A DNA stretch of 64,000 nt from Micromonospora arborensis (GTDB lineage Bacteria > Actinomycetota > Actinomycetes > Mycobacteriales > Micromonosporaceae), in assembly GCF_003205615.1 (NCBI RefSeq), contig NZ_PYBV01000022.1, positions 51,722 through 115,721 of the forward strand. The letters are read 5' to 3'. A program made the position numbers and the translations under genes. The notes below the pieces were generated by a model. It saw only the letters and a program-made list of their open reading frames with translations, was not told where the DNA came from and ran no database searches. The stretch's first letter is position 1; every line of letters begins with the position of its first letter. Positions 33,803-41,609 of the stretch are shown piece after piece.

Positions 33803-33832
33803 TCACCCGGAGATGTCGTCGTCACCCGCCAT
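33803..33832 (-). CDS. Possible 9-codon leader peptide upstream of the ABC-F gene
   Basis: ATG at 33832 to TGA at 33803 encodes MAGDDDISG. GGGGAGA lies about 7 bases upstream as a ribosome binding site. It sits about 130 bases before the ABC-F ATG. Antibiotic-protection ABC-F genes are often controlled by ribosome stalling on such leaders, but no attenuator hairpin was proved here. Confidence 0.3.
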   Translation of the reverse strand: MAGDDDISG

Positions 33833-33924
33833 GTCTGGTCTCCCCAGTCGTACCGCCAACCCAACGCGGCAAGTCTAACAACGGATCTTCCGTCCGCCAC
33901 CACTAAAGGGCGCACCGCTCCGTG

Positions 33925-33948
33925 TATAGGTCAGGCTATAGTTGCTCC
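33925..33948 (+). promoter_or_regulatory. Operator and -10 box of the HigBA-like pair
   Basis: TATAG-GTCAGG-CTATA (33925-33940) is a perfect inverted repeat that overlaps the -10 box TATAGT (33937-33942). Only 6 bases separate that box from the ATG, so the message is probably leaderless and the antitoxin could repress it here. Confidence 0.55.
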
Positions 33949-34341
33949 ATGTCTCATGAGCCGCCACGTCGCTGGGCGATCAAGACGACAATGGATGTCC
34001 GCGACTGGTTGCGATCCCTGCGAGAGACCGATCCGGCGACGTACCGGTCGGTCAACGTAGCGATCGACATGCTTGCGGATACCGGTCCGGGCCTGGGGCG
34101 TCCACTGGTCGACACCCTCAGGGGTTCTACCATCAGCAACCTCAAAGAGCTTCGACCGAGATCCGGGAGGGACGTCGCCGTTCGTGTGCTGTTCGTCTTC
34201 GATCCCTGGTCCCAGGCCGTGCTGCTGGTGGCCGGCAATAAGGCAGGGGATTGGAGCCGGTGGTACGACAAGGTGATTCCAGCGGCTGAGATTGCGTACG
34301 AGGGCTGGCTTGCCTTCGAGAGGAAACGGAGGGAGGGCTGA
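33949..34341 (+). CDS. higB: RelE/HigB-like toxin
   Basis: A 130-residue protein of the phage-derived Gp49/HigB-like branch of the RelE fold, expected to cleave mRNA on the ribosome. Visible family features are VRDWLRSLRETDPATYRSV, LGRPLVDTLRGSTISNLKELRP and the hydrophobic strand VRVLFVFDPWSQAVLLVAGNK. The toxin comes first and the antitoxin second, as in HigBA systems. Stop and the next ATG overlap (TGATG). The gene is leaderless by promoter position. Confidence 0.85.
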   Translation: MSHEPPRRWAIKTTMDVRDWLRSLRETDPATYRSVNVAIDMLADTGPGLGRPLVDTLRGSTISNLKELRPRSGRDVAVRVLFVFDPWSQAVLLVAGNKAGDWSRWYDKVIPAAEIAYEGWLAFERKRREG

Positions 34342-34655
34342 TGGGCGACTTCCATGACTGGAACGACATCCGGGCTGAGCTGCACGACGGGGACGATGAA
34401 GCGCTCGACGCAGAGCGTGCCCGTACCGAGGCGTGGATCAGCGCATTCCACCTTGCCGAAGAGCGGAAGCGGCTTGGTCTGACCCAGCGACAGGTGGCCG
34501 AGCTGATGGGTGTCACGCCTGGCCGGGTCAGCCAGATCGAGAACGGTGATCTGGAGGCCAACGAGGTCGCGACGCTGAGCCGATATGCACGAGCGCTCGG
34601 CGCCCGGATGCGGATCATCTTCGACTACGGCGACGACCTCCGTCAGATCGCCTGA
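34341..34655 (+). CDS. higA: XRE-type HTH antitoxin
   Basis: A 104-residue antitoxin with a C-terminal Cro/CI helix-turn-helix (KRLGLTQRQVAELMGVTPGRVSQIENGDLEAN) and an acidic N-terminal half that could wrap the toxin. It starts one base before the toxin stop ends, so translation is coupled. It is expected to bind the inverted repeat in front of the toxin gene. Confidence 0.9.
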   Translation: MGDFHDWNDIRAELHDGDDEALDAERARTEAWISAFHLAEERKRLGLTQRQVAELMGVTPGRVSQIENGDLEANEVATLSRYARALGARMRIIFDYGDDLRQIA

Positions 34656-34782
34656 CTTGCTCGGCCGGCCACTCGGGCATCTGTTCGGCATTGCTCGACG
34701 TGACGACTCACCTCCTGCGTATCGGGTCGCCCTCGGCTCTCCCACTCCTTGGATCGATGAGTGGCACCTCGCGGCCGGTGTC

Positions 34783-34800
34783 GGGGCGGAGTTACGCCCC
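34783..34800. terminator. Hairpin between convergent antitoxin and response-regulator genes
   Basis: GGGGCG-GAGTTA-CGCCCC, 6-bp arms with 6-base loop, immediately before the response-regulator stop region. Confidence 0.45.
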
Positions 34801-34802
34801 AC

Positions 34803-35498
34803 TCAGCGGGGTCGGTACTCGACCTCGGGGCGGCCGGGGGTGCCGTAGCGGGGGCTGCGGACCACCAGGTCGATGGTCACCAGGTATTCCAGGTAGCGGC
34901 GGGCGGTCACCCGGGAGATGCCGGTCAGCCCGCTCACCTCGGTCGCGGAAAGGCCCGCCTCCGTGCGGGTGCCGCCGGTGAGCGCGGCGCGTACCCGATC
35001 GAGGGTCTGCGCGTCGAGCCCCTTGGGCAGGCTGTGCCCGGCGGTCCCGCGCAGGGTGGCGATCATCTGATCCACCTCGTGCTGGGCGGCCACCTCGCCC
35101 TCGGCGAGGGCCTGCGCGCGGTAGTCCGCGTACCGCTCCAGCTTGTCGCGGAACGCGGCGAACGTGAACGGTTTGAGCAGGTAGTGGGTCACCCCGAGGG
35201 ACACTGCGGTGCGCACCACCGCCAGGTCCCGCACGCTGGTCACCGCCAGCACGTCGACGCTGCTGCCGGCCGCGCGCAACGCCCGGCAGACGTCCAGGCC
35301 GTGCAGGTCGGGCAGCCGAAAATCAAGGAGTACGAGGTCGATGTCGCGACCGTCGTTGGCGCGCAGCGCCGCCATCGCCGCCCGCGCGGTGTGCGCCACC
35401 CCGACCACCACGAAACCCCGAACCCGTTCGGTGTACGCGCTGTGCGCCTCGGCGAGCAGCGGCTCGTCCTCGACGACCAGCACCCGGATGTCGGTCAT
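34803..35498 (-). CDS. CitB/DcuR-family response regulator
   Basis: A 231-residue two-component regulator. The receiver domain has VLVVEDEPL at the N-terminus, the phosphoacceptor Asp in DLVLLDFRLPDLHG and Lys in YLLKPF. The C-terminal winged HTH has GLSATEVSGLTGISRVTARRYLEYL, typical of the CitB group. The ATG at 35498 overlaps the kinase stop. With dctA beyond the kinase, it probably controls C4-dicarboxylate uptake. Confidence 0.93.
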   Translation of the reverse strand: MTDIRVLVVEDEPLLAEAHSAYTERVRGFVVVGVAHTARAAMAALRANDGRDIDLVLLDFRLPDLHGLDVCRALRAAGSSVDVLAVTSVRDLAVVRTAVSLGVTHYLLKPFTFAAFRDKLERYADYRAQALAEGEVAAQHEVDQMIATLRGTAGHSLPKGLDAQTLDRVRAALTGGTRTEAGLSATEVSGLTGISRVTARRYLEYLVTIDLVVRSPRYGTPGRPEVEYRPR

Positions 35499-37081
35499 GA
35501 CCGCTCACCTCGGCCCGGCAGTCGGACGGTGAACAGGCTGCCGCCGTCGTCCGAGCGAGCCACCTCGTAGCTACCGGCGTGCCGGCGGACCACCTGCCCG
35601 ACCAGGGCCAGGCCGAGGCCCCGGCCGGTGCTCTTGGTGGACCAGCCGCGGCGGAACGCGTCGGCCACCCGCTCCGGGGCCAGCCCGGGGCCGCTGTCGG
35701 CGACCCGTACCACCAGCTCGTCGTCGACCGCACCGACGAAGACCCGTACCCGGCGTGGTGTCGGCGTGCCGGCCACCGCTTCCAGGGCGTTGTCGACCAG
35801 GTTGCCGACCACGGTGAGCAGGTCGCCGGTCGGCAGTGGGCTGTCGTCGAGACGGCAGTCCGGGTCGATGAGCAGGTCGACTCCGCGCTCGCCAGCCTGC
35901 GCGGACTTGCCGAGCAGCAGTGCCGCCAACGCCGGTTCGGTCACCGCGCCGACCACCCGGTCGGTCAGCTGCTGAGCCAGCGCCAGGTCCCGGGTGCCGA
36001 GCCGAACGGCCTCGTCGGCGCGGCCCAGCTCCACCAGCGTCAGTACGGTGTGCAGCCGGTTGGCCGACTCGTGGGTCTGCGCCTGCAACGCCTCGGTCAA
36101 CGCGCGCACCGAATCCAGCTCACTGGCCAGCGTGCGCAGCTCGGTCTGGTCGCGCAGGGTCAGCACGGTGCCGAGCACCGTGCCCTCGAAGCGGGTGGTC
36201 CGCTGGTTGGCGACGAGCACCCGGTCACCGGCGAGGATCGGTTCGTCGCGGGCGTCGCGCCCGGAGCCGAGCAGCTCAGCCACCGCGGGCGGTAGGTCGA
36301 TCCCGGCCACCGGCTGGTCGATCACCGGTGCGTCCGCGTCGAGCGCCAGCAGCCGGCGGCCCTCGTCGTTGACCAGCGCCACCCGTCGGTCGACGGTCAG
36401 CACGACCAGGCCTTCGCGCACCGAGTGCAGAACCGCGTCGTAGTACTCGTACATCCGGGTCATCTGCGCCGGTCCCAGACCGTGCGTCTGGCGTCGCAGC
36501 CGGCGGCTGAGCAGCCAGGAGCCGGTCGCGGCGAGCGCGAGGGCCGGTGCGGCGACACCGAGCAGCACCGGCAACTGGCCGAGCAGCTTGCGGTCGATCG
36601 CGCGGGTTCTGATGCCCACCGAGACCAGGCCGACGATGCGCTGCCGCTCGTCGTGGATTGGGACCACCGCGCGCACCGACTCGCCGAGCGTGCCGACGTT
36701 GGTGGTGGTGAACGAGTGGCCGGCCAGGGCGGGTCCGATCTCCCCGACGAACGGCTCGCCGATCCGCTCCCGGGTGGGATGGGAGAAACGGGTGCGGTCG
36801 GGGGCCATCACCACCACGAAGTCGGTTCCCGTCGCCTTCCGGGTCGATTCGGCGTACGGCTGGAGCGTGCTGGCCGGGTCGGCGGTCGTGAGGGCGGCGC
36901 GGACGTCGGGGGAGTTCGCCACGGTCTGCGCCACCGCGAGCACCTCCTCCTCTGCCGCCTGCCGCGAGTCGCTGCGGGCCAGCCAGACGGCACCCGCCGC
37001 GCCGGCCAGGACGAGCAGCGTCACCACCATCGCCTGGAGGGCGAAGAGTTGCCCCGCGATGCTCCACTGACGTCGGGCCAC
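35495..37081 (-). CDS. CitA/DcuS-family sensor histidine kinase
   Basis: A 528-residue membrane kinase. Membrane helix 1 (about 14-36), an outer Cache-like sensor domain with the CitA-type SHPTRERIGEPF ligand region, helix 2 (about 170-195), a PAS domain, then the His box (QTHESANRLHTVLTLVELG) and HATPase (GNLVDNALEAV, DSGPGL, STKSTGRGLGLALV). The GTG at 37081 was chosen over an upstream ATG at 37171 because GGGAGG lies 6 bases before it. It is divergent from dctA. Confidence 0.93.
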   Translation of the reverse strand: MARRQWSIAGQLFALQAMVVTLLVLAGAAGAVWLARSDSRQAAEEEVLAVAQTVANSPDVRAALTTADPASTLQPYAESTRKATGTDFVVVMAPDRTRFSHPTRERIGEPFVGEIGPALAGHSFTTTNVGTLGESVRAVVPIHDERQRIVGLVSVGIRTRAIDRKLLGQLPVLLGVAAPALALAATGSWLLSRRLRRQTHGLGPAQMTRMYEYYDAVLHSVREGLVVLTVDRRVALVNDEGRRLLALDADAPVIDQPVAGIDLPPAVAELLGSGRDARDEPILAGDRVLVANQRTTRFEGTVLGTVLTLRDQTELRTLASELDSVRALTEALQAQTHESANRLHTVLTLVELGRADEAVRLGTRDLALAQQLTDRVVGAVTEPALAALLLGKSAQAGERGVDLLIDPDCRLDDSPLPTGDLLTVVGNLVDNALEAVAGTPTPRRVRVFVGAVDDELVVRVADSGPGLAPERVADAFRRGWSTKSTGRGLGLALVGQVVRRHAGSYEVARSDDGGSLFTVRLPGRGERS

Positions 37082-37154
37082 CTCAACCTCCCTCTCCTCG
37101 CGCCGCCGCTGTTGGTGCTTTGCGGTGAACAGAATGACCGCAAGGCTGTCAACG

Positions 37155-37172
37155 TGTGAGAGGCACTTCACA
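37155..37172. promoter_or_regulatory. Inverted repeat in the dctA/kinase divergent promoter
   Basis: TGTGA-N8-TCACA, perfect 5-bp arms, 8 bases before the dctA ATG. It resembles a CRP half-site pair but with N8 instead of N6. It may instead bind the CitB-like regulator. Confidence 0.45.
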
Positions 37173-37180
37173 TTGTCGAC

Positions 37181-38569
37181 ATGGACACCACCGCACCCGC
37201 CACCTCACCGGCACCGGCGGTCCGCCGGGACCGTACCCGTTACCTCTACCTGGCCGTCATCGTGGCCGTGTTCGCCGGCATCGTGGTTGGCCTGGTCGCC
37301 CCCGATTTCGGCAAGGAACTCAAGCCGATCGGCACCGGCTTCGTCAACCTGATCAAGATGATGATCAGCCCGGTCATCTTCTGCACCATCGTGCTGGGCG
37401 TCGGCTCCGTCCGGCAGGCCGCGAAGGTCGGCAAGGTCGGCGGCCTCGCCCTCGGCTACTTCCTCACCATGTCGACCGTCGCGCTCGCCATCGGCCTGGT
37501 CGTCGGCAACCTCATCCACCCCGGCGCCGGTCTGGACCTCGGCCAGGACCTCGCGGGCGCGGGCAAGGCCGCCGCCGGTGACGAGACCGGCGGGACTGCG
37601 GACTTCCTGCTCGGGATCATCCCGACCACGCTGCTCTCCGCGCTCACCGAGGGCGAGGTGCTGCAGACGCTGCTGGTGGCCCTGCTCGTCGGCTTCGCCG
37701 TACAGGCCCTGGGCCGGCGCGGTGAGCCGGTGCTGAGCGCCATCGGCGTCATCCAGCGGGTGGTCTTCAAGGTCCTCGCCATGATCATGTGGCTGGCGCC
37801 GATCGGCGCGTTCGGTGCCATGGCCGCCGTGGTCGGTGCGACCGGCGTGGACGCGCTCAAGAGCCTCGCCCAGATCATGCTGGGCTTCTACGCGACCTGT
37901 CTGATCTTCGTGCTGGTCTTCCTGGGTGCGCTGCTCTGGTTCGTGGCCCGGATCTCGATCTTCGGGCTGCTGCGCTACCTCGGCCGGGAGTTCCTGCTGA
38001 TCCTCTCGACCTCGTCGTCGGAGTCGGCGCTGCCGCGGCTGATCGCGAAGATGGAGCACTTCGGCGTGAGCAAGCCCGTCGTGGGCATCACGGTGCCGAC
38101 CGGGTACTCGTTCAACCTGGACGGTACGGCGATCTACCTGACGATGGCGTCACTGTTCATCGCCGACGCGTTGGGCAAGCCGCTGTCGATCGGCGAGCAG
38201 ATCTCGCTGCTGCTCTTCATGATCATCGCTTCGAAGGGTGCCGCCGGGGTTACCGGCGCCGGGCTGGCGACGCTGGCCGGCGGGCTCCAGTCGCACCGGC
38301 CGGACCTTGTCGACGGGGTTGGGCTGATCGTCGGCATCGACAGGTTCATGTCGGAGGCTCGGGCGCTGACCAACTTCGCGGGCAACGCCGTGGCGACCGT
38401 ACTGGTGGGGACCTGGACCGGGGAGTTCGACCGGGACCGTGCGGTCGGGGTGCTGAACGGCGACGACCCGTTCGACGAGGCCACCATGCTGGACGAGCAC
38501 GACGAAGCGGAGGCGGGGGAGCCGCACCGCTCCGACGAGGCGGCCCCAACCGTCGGGGCGCAAGCCTGA
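37181..38569 (+). CDS. dctA: C4-dicarboxylate:cation symporter
   Basis: A 462-residue member of the dicarboxylate/amino acid:cation symporter family. It has about eight membrane helices, the hairpin serine-rich stretch ILSTSSSESALPRL, the NMDGT-like sodium site as SFNLDGTAIYLT, and the C-terminal substrate region RFMSEARALTNFAGNAVAT. Its position opposite a CitA/DcuS-type kinase fits uptake of succinate, fumarate or malate. A strong terminator follows. Confidence 0.95.
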   Translation: MDTTAPATSPAPAVRRDRTRYLYLAVIVAVFAGIVVGLVAPDFGKELKPIGTGFVNLIKMMISPVIFCTIVLGVGSVRQAAKVGKVGGLALGYFLTMSTVALAIGLVVGNLIHPGAGLDLGQDLAGAGKAAAGDETGGTADFLLGIIPTTLLSALTEGEVLQTLLVALLVGFAVQALGRRGEPVLSAIGVIQRVVFKVLAMIMWLAPIGAFGAMAAVVGATGVDALKSLAQIMLGFYATCLIFVLVFLGALLWFVARISIFGLLRYLGREFLLILSTSSSESALPRLIAKMEHFGVSKPVVGITVPTGYSFNLDGTAIYLTMASLFIADALGKPLSIGEQISLLLFMIIASKGAAGVTGAGLATLAGGLQSHRPDLVDGVGLIVGIDRFMSEARALTNFAGNAVATVLVGTWTGEFDRDRAVGVLNGDDPFDEATMLDEHDEAEAGEPHRSDEAAPTVGAQA

Positions 38570-38582
38570 CCCTGCCGCACAC

Positions 38583-38620
38583 AGGGCCCTGGCCGGGCTG
38601 CCAATCCCGGCCAGGGTCCT
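38583..38620 (+). terminator. dctA terminator
   Basis: 15-bp stem with one mismatch (AGGGCCCTGGCCGGG / CCCGGCCAGGGTCCT) and an 8-base loop, 13 bases after the dctA stop. Confidence 0.75.
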
Positions 38621-38701
38621 CGTTGCTTTCGTCGGGTACCACTGTGGATGGTCGCAGTTCGGGACGTTGTGGATGGATGGACGACCGTACAGTCGATGGT
38701 T

Positions 38702-39808
38702 ATGACGGCAACGCCACCACCCGAGCAATCATCGGGGCCGGGTCCGGTCAGCGGTGGAGCATCCCCCCACGAGCCGGCCACGCCCGGTCCGGGTCCCCGC
38801 GGCGACTTCTCGCCCGGCCCTGGGCCGCAACCGGCGCCCCCCGGTGCCAGGAGCCGAGCCGGCGAGGGCTACGAGGCGATCGCCTACGAACAGTTCGGGG
38901 CAGGCCCCGGAGCCTCCCGTCGTAAGAACAGGCGCTGGATCGTGACGTCGCTGGTGATAGGCCTCGTGGCGGGTGCCGTGTCCCTGACCTTCGAGACGGT
39001 GCGCGACTATGTCTTCATATCGTCGACCGTTGCCAAGGAGAACGACTCGCAGAAGAAGGACGACGCGTCCCAGCCGCCGTTCACGGTGTCCGTGCAGCCG
39101 GAGCGGGGTGAGCCGCAATCCTGGACGATGGTCCTCGACCGGGAGCTCACCGCCGCCGAGACGCAGAAGATGCAGGACAGCCCGTCCCCCTTCTCCTACC
39201 TGCGCGACCTGGGTGGTCACCCGCTGGAATACGCGTCATACCTGGAGAACGCCCCGGACCGATACCGGGACCAGCAGATCGCGTCTGGCAGGATGGAGAA
39301 CGTCGACACCTTCAAGCTCAGTTTCCTGAGCACCCGGGCGTACCCCGTGATGATCGACGACTGGAAGGTCGTCGACCTCGCCTGCACGAAGAGCACCAGG
39401 AAGACGATCGTCTCCCGCCCGTCGCAGGGCGGGGCGGCCTACGAAGGGATCAGCCTTCACCTCCCGCCCCGAGCCGACGAACCGGTCCTGACCGACGACA
39501 CCGAGGGGCAGGGCAAGCCCTACTTCGACAGCCGATATATCGAGGTCGGAGGCGGTCAATCCTCGGGTGCCCTCCGGGTGGAGGCGATCGCGCCGCCCGG
39601 CCAGTCGTGCGAGTGGGGCATCGAGGTCCACTACACCGACGCCCACCATCAGGACGAGTACGTCCAACTGAAGGACGGCGACGGGAGCCCTCTTCGTCTC
39701 CACACCGAATCGGCACCCGCGAGCCCTCGACAGAAGTGGGTGTTCGGCCCGGTTCCCTGGACGCCGTGCCACCTGAACCCGCGGGGGAACATGTGCGATC
39801 TGGCGTAG
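38702..39808 (+). CDS. Membrane-anchored protein of unknown function
   Basis: A 368-residue protein: a Pro/Gly-rich cytoplasmic N-terminus (about 1-70), one membrane helix (about 82-100, WIVTSLVIGLVAGAVSLTF), and an outer domain of about 260 residues with four Cys (DLACTKST, QSCEWGIEVH, PCHLNPRGNMC). Start ATG 38702 is preferred because TACAGT lies 8 bases upstream (possible leaderless start); ATGs at 38696 and 38648 are in frame. It overlaps the following lipoprotein gene by 16 bases. No family recognised. Confidence 0.72.
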   Translation: MTATPPPEQSSGPGPVSGGASPHEPATPGPGPRGDFSPGPGPQPAPPGARSRAGEGYEAIAYEQFGAGPGASRRKNRRWIVTSLVIGLVAGAVSLTFETVRDYVFISSTVAKENDSQKKDDASQPPFTVSVQPERGEPQSWTMVLDRELTAAETQKMQDSPSPFSYLRDLGGHPLEYASYLENAPDRYRDQQIASGRMENVDTFKLSFLSTRAYPVMIDDWKVVDLACTKSTRKTIVSRPSQGGAAYEGISLHLPPRADEPVLTDDTEGQGKPYFDSRYIEVGGGQSSGALRVEAIAPPGQSCEWGIEVHYTDAHHQDEYVQLKDGDGSPLRLHTESAPASPRQKWVFGPVPWTPCHLNPRGNMCDLA

Positions 39809-40998
39809 CTCCGAAAATCGTGGCGGTTGCGCTGGCCGTCCTGTGTGCCGCGGCCTGCAGCTCAACGCCGAAAGCAGAGAAGCCGGACGCCGGCCCGCCC
39901 ACTGGAAACCGGGGCAACGACGGGTACGCGCTTGCGGACACCCCGTTCACCCGCAAGGGCTCCGTCATCACCGCGACCTGCTCGATCGGCGCGCGCGCCG
40001 CCGCCGTCTCGGTCCAGGCCTGGAACCCCGACGGGTGGCAACCGCTCGACGAGCGCATGTTCGACATACCGGCCAGCGCCGCTTTCACCAACTATCCCGG
40101 CGTCGAGGCGGTCAACAGCCCCCTCGTGGACCTGTGCCGGCAGAGCACGGACCGCCCGTCCCCCTACCGCCTGGACGACCTGGAACACCTGTCCCCGCGC
40201 ATCCGCGCCCTCTTCGACCTCGGATTCACCCGCATGGCGGTGGTGTTCCGGGAGCCCGACGGCAAGGCCACCCACGCCGGCTCCGTGGCAAGCGGTGACC
40301 CCCAGGGCGACGCCGTGGCGCCGAGCGGCACGACGAGCAACGACGAGCAGAACGCCGCGATGGCACCCGACGGGCGCAGCGTCTGGTTCACCTACACGAA
40401 CCCCGCCGGGGAGCAGCGGATCGGATCCCGGGCCGTCGAGGGCGACCAGAAGCTGACCGACGAAGGACCGGCGGCCGGGCATGAGCTGCCGCTGACCGTC
40501 TCGGGAAAGCCGCCGCGCGCCATCCAGGCGGACATGGTCCGCGTCTCGCCGAACGGCCGACGATTCACCGGGTTCGCGCCGAAGGTCTTCGGGAGGATCT
40601 TCGACGCCGCCGACTCGTCGATCGCACTGACCGGGAAATCGGCCAGCAACGCCACCCTGGTCCGGGACTGCGTCGGCATCGTCGGCTGGATCAGCGACGC
40701 CCAGGTGCTGTGCCGCGCCCCGTCCGGGTCGTTCCAGGTCGCGGACGCCCACTCCGGTGACCCCGTAGGCGCCTCGATCGACGTGGTCGACGCCGATGAC
40801 GGCACCGTCGCCGAGGGGATGGTGGTCTCGGCGGACGGCAAACACTTCATCGCCGCCGTTCACATCCCCAACGATCCGTACGGGGAGCCAGGGCAGCGCC
40901 CGGACCTCAGAGTTGTGCCGACCAACCCAGGAGGGGAGATGATCCCGATCTCCAACGACAGCCTGAGTGCCGAGACCGTCTTCCTGGCGTGGTTGTGA
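39793..40998 (+). CDS. Putative lipoprotein with beta-propeller-like outer domain
   Basis: A 401-residue protein. GTG at 39793 gives a short basic N-terminus (MRSGVAPK), a hydrophobic core and the lipobox LCAAAC, so it should be lipid-anchored outside the membrane. The mature part has repeated segments such as APDGRSVWFTY, RVSPNGRRFTGF and VVSADGKHFIAAV, which resemble beta-propeller blades. It overlaps the previous gene by 16 bases, so the two probably act together. Function unknown. Confidence 0.72.
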   Translation: MRSGVAPKIVAVALAVLCAAACSSTPKAEKPDAGPPTGNRGNDGYALADTPFTRKGSVITATCSIGARAAAVSVQAWNPDGWQPLDERMFDIPASAAFTNYPGVEAVNSPLVDLCRQSTDRPSPYRLDDLEHLSPRIRALFDLGFTRMAVVFREPDGKATHAGSVASGDPQGDAVAPSGTTSNDEQNAAMAPDGRSVWFTYTNPAGEQRIGSRAVEGDQKLTDEGPAAGHELPLTVSGKPPRAIQADMVRVSPNGRRFTGFAPKVFGRIFDAADSSIALTGKSASNATLVRDCVGIVGWISDAQVLCRAPSGSFQVADAHSGDPVGASIDVVDADDGTVAEGMVVSADGKHFIAAVHIPNDPYGEPGQRPDLRVVPTNPGGEMIPISNDSLSAETVFLAWL

Positions 40999-41039
40999 GC
41001 TGCGGATCAAGCCGGGCGCAGTAAGTCGATAATGAGCCG

Positions 41040-41606
41040 ATGACGGAGAAGCAGCCGACCGAGCTGACGCGGTGGACCATCCACGGTGAGCGGGTCGTCG
41101 ACGACACGCGCCGAGCGCGACTGAGCATCGCCGAGGTGGAGTTGCCCGACGGCGTGCGGTTCGAGCAGTACGTGATCCGGGCTCCTCGTTCAGCCATGGT
41201 CGCGGTCGTGGACGAACGACAGCGTCTGCTGCTAATGCGGCGGCACCGATTCGTGTTCGATCGGTGGGTGTGGGAGCTGCCCGGCGGTTACATCGACGAC
41301 CACGAGCTGCCCGAGGTGTGCGCCGTACGCGAGGTGGAGGAAGAGACCGGATGGCGTCCGTACCAGGTCGAGCGGCTGCTGTCGTTCCAGCCGTGGGTGG
41401 GCACTGCGGACGCCGAGAACATGCTCTTCCTATCCCGGGAGGCAGAGCACACGGGCGGTCCGGTCGATGTGAACGAGGCTGAGCGGGTGGCCTGGATCCC
41501 GCTGGCCGACGCGCGTGAACTGGTGGCGCAGGGCGCGATCGTCGGGGCCGGGACGGTGATCGCGGTCTTGGAGTTGGTCGCGCGACAGGCCCGTGGTGAG
41601 TTGTAG
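41040..41606 (+). CDS. Nudix hydrolase, ADP-ribose pyrophosphatase-like
   Basis: A 188-residue hydrolase of nucleoside diphosphates linked to another moiety. The Nudix box is complete (GGYIDDHELPEVCAVREVEEETGW: Gly-x5-Glu-x7-Arg-Glu-x2-Glu-Glu-x-Gly), and an N-terminal domain precedes it as in ADP-ribose/NDP-sugar types. The acidic SREAEHTGGPVDVNEAERVAW follows. Substrate not decided. It converges on the XRE-TPR gene with 3 bases between stops. Confidence 0.9.
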   Translation: MTEKQPTELTRWTIHGERVVDDTRRARLSIAEVELPDGVRFEQYVIRAPRSAMVAVVDERQRLLLMRRHRFVFDRWVWELPGGYIDDHELPEVCAVREVEEETGWRPYQVERLLSFQPWVGTADAENMLFLSREAEHTGGPVDVNEAERVAWIPLADARELVAQGAIVGAGTVIAVLELVARQARGEL

Positions 41607-41609
41607 ACG

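Noticed and set aside
33674..33806. N-terminal extension of the ABC-F protein from an in-frame GTG at 33806
   Set aside because: The extra 44 residues look non-conserved, and GAGG points to the ATG at 33674.
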